Shown in pieces: positions 61,401 to 64,000 of a stretch of DNA of 64,000 bases (its first letter is position 1; each line of letters begins with the position of its first letter). The notes under the pieces were generated by a model. It did not search any database and had not been told where the DNA came from. It worked only from the letters and a program-made list of their open reading frames with translations. The stretch spans positions 1 to 64,000 of the forward strand of contig CAMAUX010000028.1 in assembly GCA_945861435.1 (NCBI GenBank). The letters are read 5' to 3'. This DNA comes from Chthoniobacter flavus. GTDB lineage: Bacteria > Verrucomicrobiota > Verrucomicrobiia > Chthoniobacterales > Chthoniobacteraceae. The position numbers and the translations under genes are program-made.

Positions 61401-64000
61401 TCCCACCGGGAAGAGCCTCACCGTGGCCGATGGCGATGAGTTCCGGTTTGGAACCGACGATTTCACGATCGAGACGTGGGCCTTTGTGAGGTCTGGCGTC
61501 AACTTCACCTTCTACGACGGCGGCTACAACGTGAACGGCGGCGGCAGCTTTGCGTTCTGGGGGGAAAGCGGGCGCCTCAAGATTCGCATCGATGCGGGCA
61601 ACGACCTCAGCTGCCCCTTCGACTCTGCATGGCTCAATCAATGGACCCATTACGCGGTGGTGCGGCGGTCAGGGGTCATCACCATTTTCGTGAACGGCGT
61701 CCCTGTGTTGAGCGGCGACCGGCCTCAGACCATCGCGCAGGCAAGCCCGCGCATCGGGAGCCTTGCCGGTTATGGATCCTACGATCTCGACGGCAAGATT
61801 GCGAATTTCCGCATCATCAAGGGCAAGGCCATTTACACGGAGAACTTCGCGGTGCCGAAGAGTGAGATGGCCGTGCTGCCGGGCACCGTCCTGTTGCTGC
61901 GAGCGGAATCCGCGGACCGGATGCTGGTGGACTCCAGCCCTTACAAACACACGGTTCTCAACAACGGCGGTGTGAGTTTTGATTCCGCCGGTCCGGCTCT
62001 CGGAAGACCGGTTTCTGAGGCGGGTGGCGTGATGTCCCAGACCGGCGCGTACGGCACCCTGTCGGTGAACATGGCGACCGGCGCTTACACCTTCACGCCG
62101 GATTCCGCGGCGATCAACGCGCTGAACACCAACGCGACCGAAGACTTCGCCCTAACGGTGAGCGACGGCACGGCGGTGACGATGAAGACTCTCGCCATCT
62201 ATGTGGCGGGGGTGAACGACGCGCCGACCATGCCCACCCCGGCACCGGCCTCCTTTACGCTCATCGAGAGCAGGGAGGGCAGCCTGACTTACACCGGCAC
62301 GCCCTTCGCGGACGTGGATAGCAGCACTCTGACGGTCACCCTGAGCGTGAGCGATGGCACGATCCAAGGTTACCAAGCTGCGGGGATCACGGTGGACGCC
62401 ACCGAGACGGGCATCACCTTCACCGGCTCGGTGCCAGCACTCAACGCGTACTTCACGACGCCAGGAACGATCACTTATATCGGTGCGCTGGACAACACGG
62501 CGGACCGGACGCTGACCACGACGGTGAGCGATGGCGAACTCTCCGCGAGTTCCACCAGCACGCTGCGCTTCACTCCGTTGAACCGCGCGCCGCTGGCCAC
62601 CGGCAGCGCCACTCTGAATCCGGTTCCCGAGGATGTGGGAACCACCGCGCTGGGTGCGACGATCGGCAACTTGTTTGCGGCGAACTTCAGCGACGCAGCG
62701 GACACGTCCCCCTCCGCCTTCGCCGGCGTGGCGGTGAGCGCGCATACGATCAACTCCGCGCGCGGTGCGTGGCAGTACTCGAGCAACGGAGTCCAGTGGG
62801 TGGCCCTGCCCACGACGTCCCTTGCCGCAGCAGTCACGCTGAAGTCGACGGACCGGCTGCGCTTTGTGCCAGCGCCCGATTACAACGGGCCCGCCACCGA
62901 GTTGGCCGCCAATCTGATGGAGTTCGGCGAAGTCCCGATCGTCAGTGGTGCTGTGGTGAATATCTCGGGCGTCGGTTCCCAGTTGGTTCTGGGACCCCAG
63001 AACGTGGTCGGCTGGAGCACGATTTATCATCCCATCTTCGGGGCCGACAAAATTCTGGATGAGCAGACCGGACCCATCGGCGCGGAGGTTTTTGCGGAGA
63101 ACTACTGGCTCGCCTCGGATTGGAGCAGCAAGGGCCACGTCCTCATCGACCTCGGTGGCGCGACAGCCCTCTCGCAGATCCAGATTTTTAATTCCAGCAA
63201 CGCTTACCCCGATGACCGCGGCACGGTGAATTTCCACATCGAGGTCGGCAATCAACTCACCGGCACCTCCCCCACTTCCTATGCGCTGACGGACGGCGTG
63301 ACGGTGGCGAGTGGCACACTGGAGCTCGCGACGCCCGGCGTGCCTCCGCTGATCCAGCCTTTCAGCCTGTCCTCGGGCACGATGGCTTACCGGTTCGTCC
63401 GCGTCGTCGCCGATTCCTCCAAGGGCGGCAATCCGGCTCTGCGGGAGGTGCGTCTGTTCCGGGTGGGATCGGAATTCGGTGTGGGTGGTCATTCGGTCTA
63501 TTCCGCGACCAAAGTGAGCCTCCAGCACACCGTGGCGCCGGTGAACGATGCACCGGTGGTGTCCACGCCGATTGCGGGCCGGAGCGTCGCCTTCGGATCA
63601 GCCTTCAACTATCAAGTCCCGGCCGACACGTTCTCGGACGTGGATGCGGGCGACACGCTGGTTCTGAGCGCGAGCGGCATGCCGGCTGGCGTCACATTCA
63701 ACCCAGCCACAGGAACCTTCAGCGGCACACCGACTCTACCGGGCAATTATCCGATGACGGTCACCGCAACGGATTTTGTCGGGGCGTCGGCGACCACTTC
63801 TTTCGCCCTTTTCGTGGGCAACACTCCGCCCGCCGCGCAGGCGCAGAATCGTTCGACCGACGAGGACACGCCGTTGGCGATCACCCTCATCGGTTCCGAC
63901 GCTGAGAATAACCCGCTCACCTACGCGGTGGTCACCAGCCCGCAGCACGGCACGTTGAGCGGCATCGGTTCTGCGCTCACCTACACTCCGGCGCTCAATT
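43468..64000 (+). CDS. Giant exported surface protein, nested domains (partial, runs off window)
   Basis: At least 6844 codons with no stop in this frame from the ATG at 43468 to the window end. A Sec signal (residues 1-28) is followed by a cadherin-like repeat, a six-blade NHL propeller (about 135-415), and then long series of cadherin-like repeats of about 120 residues (13 copies of the TEDVAGNLTFTGTPFADVD type), VCBS-like repeats, four LamG-like domains plus a fifth sandwich domain, two discoidin-like (F5/8C-like) segments, autotransporter-type beta-strand repeats (about 1870-2510), and two glycine-rich domains. The last visible part is a putative Ig-like repeat and another cadherin-like repeat. 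No anchor is seen, so attachment is unknown. Likely adhesion or glycan-binding on the cell surface. Several binding domains sit inside repeats. Confidence 0.9.
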   Translation, partial: MKFSARLLQRFLLPLLLVFCGVGAAWGGVAPVATAGSLTTKEDTPVPFTLLATDADGETLTYQIVTSPVSGSITGTAPNLVYTPNANFNGTDTLSFKAFDGSLYSSVVSVNITVSAVNDAPEVSFSGFSQFASPQFSFKVGSSGTADGQFSEPSALARDAQGNLYVVDSLNHRVQVFSPAGVFLRKWGTQGSAQGQFNAPRGIALDSTGNVYVVDTMNSRVQVFTSAGTFLRSWGTSGTADGQFANPSGIAVSSAGRVNVVDRGNHRVQVFDTNGTFLTKWGGYGSANGLFNDPWCVALDSTGNVYVTDGLNYRVQVFSSTGTFVRTMGSYGTGNGLFKWPVGVALDSVGNIYVADATNQVIQVFSGTGAFQRQIGGAGSANGQFTQAFGVAVEPYSGAVWGTDIGAHRLQRFSQMPLVKVNQNSGAATFTGFVVAGGGAPDETTQTVTLTTSTANPSLFSAQPTLDASGRLTFTPATNAAGSTLVAVMARDNGGTTNDGVDATVKTFALSIVPSTGPPVAQPVALSLIDTAAADTFVNTTGTVISGDLPGGTTLTFGLAYNVGSLNFGTGGSRYLTVPAGDEFRFGTGDFTIETWAYVTNTSHFTFYDSGGDVNQAGSFAFWSENGSIKTRIDGPNHEIMSALNGGWLNTWTHYAVVRRLGTITMYVNGVAQVSASSPYNITNGSPYIGRLAGYPGYADLAGKLANFRIVKGTGIYTANFTPPTGVLTAVTGTSLLLQPTSQARLLEDSSSYNHTVANNGGVLFDAGGPSGLVGVAAVNGAASRTGAYGTLSVSTATGAYMFTPNASAINALNGFATETFFMTVGDGTATTTATFTLSVTGAADAPMVAGTAFRLLYETTNPSRDASGAIVYSAGYGTGPSDAAAIFAASGAPISRIRYRMELTVGGVAKYAEAIFDAWSGVTAADLRVPADDSAGNRFILQRNVTNLTVDSNYSTVTNGSGFTGRLEIWPYNYAPSTSGLLPAGSGGVYDFDDTVGPNVDGHGSFQVHNASGAQTIFAWNMHRNAGPPEIGFGNQPTGSPDWTSSTALGAVGWKLQIYVDSVALPPTFALTEDVAGNLTFAGTPFADLDSTSLTVTLSVTDGTITGNTGTGVTVGGTNTARTFTGTIADLNTYFTTSGKITYKSVDNNVTSRTLTVTVSDGTASSSTTSTVNFTPVNDAPTVVAPATFAVTEDVAGNLRYTGTPFADVDSTSLTVTLSVSDGTIAGNAATGITVGGTATARTFSGAVSDLNTYFTTAGKITYQGARDNTANRTLTTTVSDGALLASAMSTMSFTAVNDAPRFTGVLFGESFDAIIGVSDGVQLNNSHPLQAGATLANWTRTGTNAFHSVGRGVAGGTDLALMIWFNNVAATTTAIAANVSGVTYTVAFELAPAVYKFASEQTTSVDRFRVQIVNQSATVLQDYQVAAGQYAADYTFTPQSFTYTGDGSGSVYVKIQSLDQTSSHFSGAIDNLSITGGSGSVGAATYVENAPATPISPYLILTDADDSLLAGASVTIAAGLTQGDALSIANGSLLGGVTASFSSGVLTLTGSASVANYQAMLRAVAFSSTNEVPDSLSATRTITYQVADANGSGAANGALGATANATVTVVAVNDSPVVAASSLPSIVEDVTDALNTGALVSSLVTNFTDADTGAVKGLAVTAADTNNGTWYYSTNAGSTWTTLTGVSTTAARLLKGDDTYYKVRFVPNANYYGASTMTYRAWDQTSGTAGGTADVTTNGGSTAYSSATAVATIMVTAVSDAPSLTAINITGSANTPLGFTTENFFSAYSDPDGQSLAGIKVTSLPATGSLQLFGVPVTLNQVIPAKQLGNLTYVPGTNEVGSKTFTIQASDGATLSSALTVTMTLAPTWNQGSGNWDLSSANWSGTTWTNGSAAFIGGTAGSTITLSTAGISAASLTFNVTGDTIAASGGNILTLTGTPFVSVGTGLLATISAPIAGTAGLKKSGEGSLLLTASGNTFTGTTAVSAGTLRLVGTQASTVYTVSGGALQVDAGAGGVLPSTASLTLGTGFDGARGSFIYDNLGATAARTQTLASLTTVLALASENIVQVSRSAAQPVSLIFTTLSANATECGNIVNFVTTDTAGGGLNGTDYKIVLGNQTGFKIANQNAYFNGSDFAVYDTSAGTGLSGFVRGIKYGVDAGTATSAGGTSFAATTAQEITGSITAQPTVSLSSGTINGSLKIVGLSNLTMLAGATLTISQAGNTGAGGLLKTGGGRSTLSGGAGVTMSAGQAEFRVDGATDILDIAMPLSWGGTTRLMKSGAGTLIMSSGTIPFTDSRNYMSVTAGTWEIGGSAVLNSGTAATPIITGTGALFRYNSTSTSTVGGPISGLGGVTAAGSGTLILKGTNTYTGGTTITGGVLQLGAGGATGSVVGNITNSGALLFNRADNYSFTGAISGTGSVTQNGTGILSLVGQNAFTGVLTVNSGALAAGSPKAFGRTSRLVIASGATVVLNGNTVVVDALRINGVDKPLGTYSASTDPGSLSGSGSIVVGTAPTVNALATLSVSEDVATDIVFTDTPFTAASGATLTVTLSVSDGVITGNSGTGVTVGGTATSRTFQGSAAALNAYFTTAGKVTYQGPLNGSANQALTTTVTDGSLSASTTSAITIAPVNDAPTLLLSGGLSATGGTQTTANGYTIHTFTADGTFTYSGPGVVEVLVVAGGGGGSDGGGGGGGGMISTTLTLAGGTYPVTVGAGGVGGPNNGAGTNGGNSVFSTVVATGGGAGGQFQNSPAAKLGGSGGGGGANDGFGAYPGAAGVAGQGNRGGDGFASGYKGGGGGGAGTSGANATSTVAGKGGDGLASAISGTLTYYAGGGGGGVYAGTRGLGGLGGGGNGGGTANDATAGVPNTGGGGGGGDTDSRAVGGAPTAAGSGIVIVRYLANAINYVDTAAADSFAAVTGALSGTDPDAGTTLSYGITGGTAASGVVSKVGTYGTLEVTVASGAYTFTPNATAINALSAATTETFTMTVSDGTATTTTNLTINLMAVNDAPTVAAPQSFALTEDAAGNLVYTGSPFADVDSTSLTVTLSVDDGTIIGNVATGITVGGTAAARTFSGVVSALNAYFTTAGNVTYQGALNDTVSRTLTTTVSDGSLSAGATSTINFTPVNDAPTVVAPSIFAFTEDVSGNLTFTGTPFADIDSTSLTVTLSVTDGIITGNSAYPGVTVGGTNTARTFSGAVSDLNTYFTAGAKITYKGALNDTVSRTLTTLVSDGSLSASATSTINFTAVNDAPTVAAPQSFALTEDAAGNLVYTETPFADVDSTSLTVTLSVDDGTIIGNVATGITVGGTATARTFSGAVSALNAYFTTEGNVTYQGAPNNTVSRTLTTTVSDGSLSASATSTINFTPVNDAPTVVAPSIFAFTEDVSGNLVYTGTPFADIDSTSLTVTLSVDDGVIFANAAVGITVGGSTTVRTFAGTVSALNAYFTTAGNLFYQGLQDSSASRTLTTLVSDGALSASASSTINFTAANDAPMAANSTLPTIAEDVENVANPGTLVSALVGNFTDTDAGAVKGIAVTAVDNTHGTWYYSRNGGTTWTPMAGAVVADQAGLIGVDFTSNAGTIPLMTGAAAIGSAGDTWNYLRFTNDWSTWNSSTNPVPVALVNTTGQPTGATVSYPDGDRGLYFYAETAGNANVLNAGAIGAWSGGPGNIPVQVAGLQPGTYDVYSYGSNWVTFSVNGSAPVTLDGTSTSSTQEWVAQKTYVLTQAVVGQNGLLRFVLSGNGRFGGFQIQGAGIPGSPGKALLLRGDDMLTKVRFVPNANYNGAATMTYRAWDQTSGAPAEPSGLLASLSFEGNLSDGSDSGLRSGTWSGESTGSLVADSPGSGVGAGTRSALFNGTTDRIDLANGAALNMDDGVPFSMAAWIKTDFSDGQRVILAKSSGAFGNNPALFVDDDGKLRFDNYYVNEVHSNTTVRTGEWVHVAVTYDGTTYRLYVNGVADGEKPFSGSDEAGGGWTFSIGRSLNNDFPGGAFQGNIDEIRFWGKMLSPTEVAAAAVGGGGASGVDVSVNGGTTAYSSNTGTATITVTPVNDAPTAVAPAAFAFTEDITGNLTFTGTPFADVDNTSLTVTLSVNDGTLTGNAAVGITLGGTATVRTFAGTVSALNAYFTTAGNITYLGVSNNTASRTLTTTVSDGVLTASALSVINFTAVNDAPVIGSSVVALTGATEDTPFLINYADLMAAAPVQVTILSASTSSSYNAGYTGAKTIDGIKATANNGWYSSSNGSDTNPKLTLDVGSALPVTRYRIFHENDYSFNLSPKDWTFEGSADGQIWVVLDTRAGQMTSNPGTTGNFGGYVDFDYAATTPYRYYRLNITDWNRVGTSSYLSLAEIELYRSPVMLADADGDPLSFRIESLNSGALEKEVNGSWVGAVAGTTLVSVGERLRWTPALNANGSLNAFTIAAWDGNLLSAGTAQVTVAVSPANDGPSVVAPATFAFTEDVAGNLTFTGTPFADIDNTSLTVTLSVSDGILTGNAAAGITVGGTATVRTFAGTVSALNAYFTTAGNITYQGVLNNTASRTLTTTVGDGVLTTSASSTINFTPVNDAPVLATPTVLNYTDTLAADSFAPATGVLTGSDVDAGSTLTYGIQSPLSGSLSFGGAQYLTLPTNAAYALGTGDYTVETWAKVNGGNNSFYDAGGNLNNAGGFAFWINGTALGVRHAGQNVTCTMQDAWVGSWHHYAAVRIAGVVTIYVDGVARVSGSRPEAVTQQTPWVGKIFYGYNMIGLMSGLRVVKGTGLYAANFSPTTEPPMPVNGTILLLNVASSGQFLADSSSFNAQVTNTGVSYSSTAPSGATGALTVSNGVVTKVGTYGTLSVTMANGAYTFTPNAAAINALAADAAETFTVVVGDGAAGGSASLVVNLTAADDAPLPIVAPVAFAFTEDVAGDLAFTGTPFADVDSTNLTVTLSVNDGVITASGNFAFGITVGGTPTSTTFAGTVSALNTYFTTTGKITYLGAPNNAQSRTLTTTVSDGAHSVSALSTINFTPVNDAPTVTAPATFAVTEDALLSLTYTGTPFADVDNTELTVTLSVNDGVITGNAAVGITVGGTSKARTFAGAVSALNLYFTTSGNITYLGAQDNTQSQTLTTSVSDGSLSASATSAINFTAVNDAPTLAAPASFALIEDVAGNLTYNGTPFADPDSTNLSVLLSVDDGTITGSPAAGVTVGGTATARTFAGTVSALNAYFTTPGTITYLGAPDNTQSRTLTTMVSDGSLSAMMTSILNFAPVNDPPAIVTGGPVAYTEKGAPKAVDPALVITDADDVELTGATVRISPVVLGDVIGFTANNGITGTYNADTGTLVFTGTAALADYQAALRSVTYSSTSSDPTTRGSQPSRNVRWSVVDVNASGAGNGPQNSVGAGGQSLYLTGTPYTLSWNGYNPFIIEKDLGQNWTFDAEFAMAGSNDLNTVFSYGMYTDGILIRTLREDALYYLQGGEFGSIDIFGGTTTNGAFVPVKIQYSTSGTVGTLSIYAAGALVKTITGTAPLNPADKTIRLGSAHHSGGEGFGGQVRNIKISTGTETSGQINITPVNDAPTLTAVGTLSGASEDAPFPIGYGMLAAKADAADPDGDALSFLIDTVSSGTLEKGGGNSWMEVTPGQTLLSPGESLRWTPASNANGTLNAFTVRAWDGVLASASAAQVRVVVAPANDPPMVVAGLSAVGGTQSVAAGYAVHTFSGSGTFTPSGSGVVEVLVVGGGGGGGGSFAGGGGGGGGVLSSVTYAVTAGVPVEVVVGAGGTGGAFTIRGSSGGNSQFGSLVASGGGGGGSYGSNIGLNGGSGGGAGWQGTVGSGVSGQGNAGGTFGTVPNNHGGGGGGAGGSPDDSGVGGAGVASPIAGSDSYYAGGGAAGTDDFKSLAGGVGGGGNGGHGNPGPTSGLDGTPSTGGGGGGGGGHSAAPVGGAGGSGIVIVRYRTNSIVYADTTANDTFLAATGTLAATDVDEGTVLTYGLASLASSGSLDFGTPTGKSLTVADGDEFRFGTDDFTIETWAFVRSGVNFTFYDGGYNVNGGGSFAFWGESGRLKIRIDAGNDLSCPFDSAWLNQWTHYAVVRRSGVITIFVNGVPVLSGDRPQTIAQASPRIGSLAGYGSYDLDGKIANFRIIKGKAIYTENFAVPKSEMAVLPGTVLLLRAESADRMLVDSSPYKHTVLNNGGVSFDSAGPALGRPVSEAGGVMSQTGAYGTLSVNMATGAYTFTPDSAAINALNTNATEDFALTVSDGTAVTMKTLAIYVAGVNDAPTMPTPAPASFTLIESREGSLTYTGTPFADVDSSTLTVTLSVSDGTIQGYQAAGITVDATETGITFTGSVPALNAYFTTPGTITYIGALDNTADRTLTTTVSDGELSASSTSTLRFTPLNRAPLATGSATLNPVPEDVGTTALGATIGNLFAANFSDAADTSPSAFAGVAVSAHTINSARGAWQYSSNGVQWVALPTTSLAAAVTLKSTDRLRFVPAPDYNGPATELAANLMEFGEVPIVSGAVVNISGVGSQLVLGPQNVVGWSTIYHPIFGADKILDEQTGPIGAEVFAENYWLASDWSSKGHVLIDLGGATALSQIQIFNSSNAYPDDRGTVNFHIEVGNQLTGTSPTSYALTDGVTVASGTLELATPGVPPLIQPFSLSSGTMAYRFVRVVADSSKGGNPALREVRLFRVGSEFGVGGHSVYSATKVSLQHTVAPVNDAPVVSTPIAGRSVAFGSAFNYQVPADTFSDVDAGDTLVLSASGMPAGVTFNPATGTFSGTPTLPGNYPMTVTATDFVGASATTSFALFVGNTPPAAQAQNRSTDEDTPLAITLIGSDAENNPLTYAVVTSPQHGTLSGIGSALTYTPALN
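43880..44710 (+). other. NHL beta-propeller region of the giant protein
   Basis: Six blades, each about 47 residues, with the pattern GQFxxPxGIAxDSxGNVYVVDxxNxRVQVF. The flanking sequence (NDAPEVSFSGFSQF before, MPLVKVNQNSGAATFTGF after) looks like the start and the body of one cadherin-like repeat, so the propeller may be nested. Confidence 0.85.
45040..46000 (+). other. VCBS-like repeat interrupted by LamG domain (1)
   Basis: The repeat start (DTAAADTFVNTTGTV ... TLTFGLA) and the end (GAYGTLSVSTATGAYMFTPN ... VGDGTATTTATFTLSV) are separated by a LamG-like domain (SLNFGTG ... DFTIETWAYV ... LLLQPTSQ ... DSSSYNHTV). Confidence 0.8.
46660..47370 (+). repeat. Cadherin-like repeats R1 and R2
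   Basis: Two adjacent ~120-residue copies of the EDVAGNL-type repeat, ending in NDAP. Confidence 0.85.
48310..48760 (+). other. Uninterrupted 'KGDD/AWDQTSG' repeat (reference copy)
   Basis: Reads IVEDVTDALNTGALVSS ... TWYYSTNAGSTWTTLTG ... LLKGDDTYYKVRFVPNANYYG ... AWDQTSGTAGG ... STAYSSATA ... VSDAPS. It serves as the uninterrupted comparison for the copy at 53941-55610. Confidence 0.85.
49077..51010 (+). other. Autotransporter-type beta-strand repeat region
   Basis: Several PATR-type units, for example GLKKSGEGSLLLTASGNTFT, GSGTLILKGTNTYTGGTTIT and SVTQNGTGILSLVGQNAFTG, as found in beta-helical passenger domains. Confidence 0.8.
51430..52180 (+). other. Glycine-rich domain 1 of the giant protein
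   Basis: Begins around GYTIHTFTADGTFTYSG and VVEVLVVAGGGGG, ends GSGIVIVRY; Gly runs with short polar segments. The same framework recurs at 60480-61260. Confidence 0.85.
52498..53940 (+). repeat. Recent 0.72-kb tandem duplication inside the giant gene
   Basis: Two successive units: 52498-53220 (723 bp) and 53221-53940 (720 bp), each holding two cadherin-like repeats (R4-R5 and R6-R7). R4 and R6 differ at only about 14 of 360 bases by eye, far less than other repeat pairs. R5 and R7 share the first ~60 bases almost exactly and diverge later. Confidence 0.9.
53941..55610 (+). other. 'KGDD/AWDQTSG' repeat interrupted twice
   Basis: The frame gives TWYYSRNGGTTWTPMAG (as in the reference copy), then about 200 residues of a carbohydrate-binding-like domain, then LLRGDDMLTKVRFVPNANYNG and AWDQTSGAPA, then a LamG domain (about 54862-55530), then the final VSVNGGTTAYSS of the repeat. 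Confidence 0.85.
55970..56810 (+). other. Cadherin-like repeat interrupted by a discoidin-like domain
   Basis: Starts ALTGATEDTPFLINYADLMA and resumes at LADADGDPLSFRIESLNSGA. The 150 residues between (YRIFHENDYSFNL ... YYRLNITDWNRVG) resemble F5/8C (discoidin). A related uninterrupted copy is at 60115-60475. Confidence 0.75.
57175..58120 (+). other. VCBS-like repeat interrupted by LamG domain (2)
   Basis: TLAADSFAPATGVLTGSDVD ... TYGI, then LamG (SLSFGGAQYLTLP ... YTVETWAKV), then VTKVGTYGTLSVTMANGAYT. Confidence 0.85.
59215..60120 (+). other. Cadherin-like repeat with an inserted sandwich domain
   Basis: ITDADDVELTGATVRISPVV ... VDVNASGAGNG, then a ~165-residue beta-rich domain (NWTFDAEFAMAGSNDLNTV ... 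IRLGSAHHSGGEGFGG), then QINITPVNDAPT. The uninterrupted relative is at 47930-48310. Confidence 0.7.
60480..61260 (+). other. Glycine-rich domain 2 of the giant protein
   Basis: GYAVHTFSGSGTFTPSG, VVEVLVVGGGGGG, then Gly-rich sequence and the end GSGIVIVRYRTNSIVYADT. It parallels domain 1 and is also followed by a VCBS-like repeat. Confidence 0.85.
61260..62220 (+). other. VCBS-like repeat interrupted by LamG domain (3)
   Basis: TANDTFLAATGTLAATDVD, then LamG (SLDFGTPTGKSLTV ... FTIETWAFV), then QTGAYGTLSVNMATGAYTFT. Confidence 0.85.
62580..63550 (+). other. Third 'TW-YYS'-type repeat with a discoidin-like insert
   Basis: GAWQYSSNGVQW ... LRFVPAPDYNG opens a repeat like the reference copy, then FGEVPIVSGAVVNISG ... 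VRVVADSSKGGNPALREVRLF (F5/8C-like) intervenes, then HSVYSATKVSLQHTVAPVND. Confidence 0.65.

Overview
The window looks like a high-GC chromosome segment of a member of the Verrucomicrobiota (PVC superphylum). The evidence is a PVC-type CxxCH haem protein, a Tat-exported Gfo/Idh/MocA oxidoreductase, a ceramidase-like secreted enzyme, a ThuA-domain protein, autotransporter-associated beta-strand repeats and a giant surface protein. A genus cannot be named from the sequence alone.

Layout. 1-146 is the 3' end of a group II intron (domains V and VI). 198-6516 holds a GreA/GreB-like factor, an exported protein, a Tat-exported oxidoreductase, a large 2-oxoglutarate oxygenase and an apparently frameshifted UPF0158 gene. 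A tRNA-Glu (CUC) sits at 6716-6791. 6918-15192 holds housekeeping genes: pabB, an SDR protein, sppA, a CPBP protease, thiL, tsaE and a YhcH-family gene; several of the + strand genes are closely spaced and probably co-transcribed. 15246-20948 is a block of secreted enzymes (esterase-like hydrolase, 1023-residue haem protein, ceramidase-like enzyme). 20949-28258 is repeat-rich. It carries an EF-hand protein, several short tandem arrays, and an RND efflux pair that lies between two same-direction copies of a dispersed palindromic element, with a duplicated tail of the adaptor gene. 28259-41836 holds an EamA transporter, a TPR/GT41 glycosyltransferase, a tandem pair of SF2 RNA helicases (DUF3516 type and Suv3 type), an MHS-type symporter, a UbiD-family decarboxylase, a ThuA protein and a glycine-zipper lipoprotein.

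43468-64000 is one open frame of at least 6844 codons that runs off the window. It encodes an exported giant protein built of cadherin-like and VCBS-like repeats. The most interesting feature of the window is its architecture: LamG-like, discoidin-like and other sandwich-type domains, and perhaps an NHL propeller, sit inside repeat units. The insertion points can be seen by comparing interrupted copies with uninterrupted copies of the same repeat elsewhere in the protein.

A second theme is DNA repeats. Five copies of a palindromic, MITE-like intergenic element (two subfamilies) and several tandem arrays of 6-, 7-, 9- and 12-bp units are scattered through the first 43 kb.
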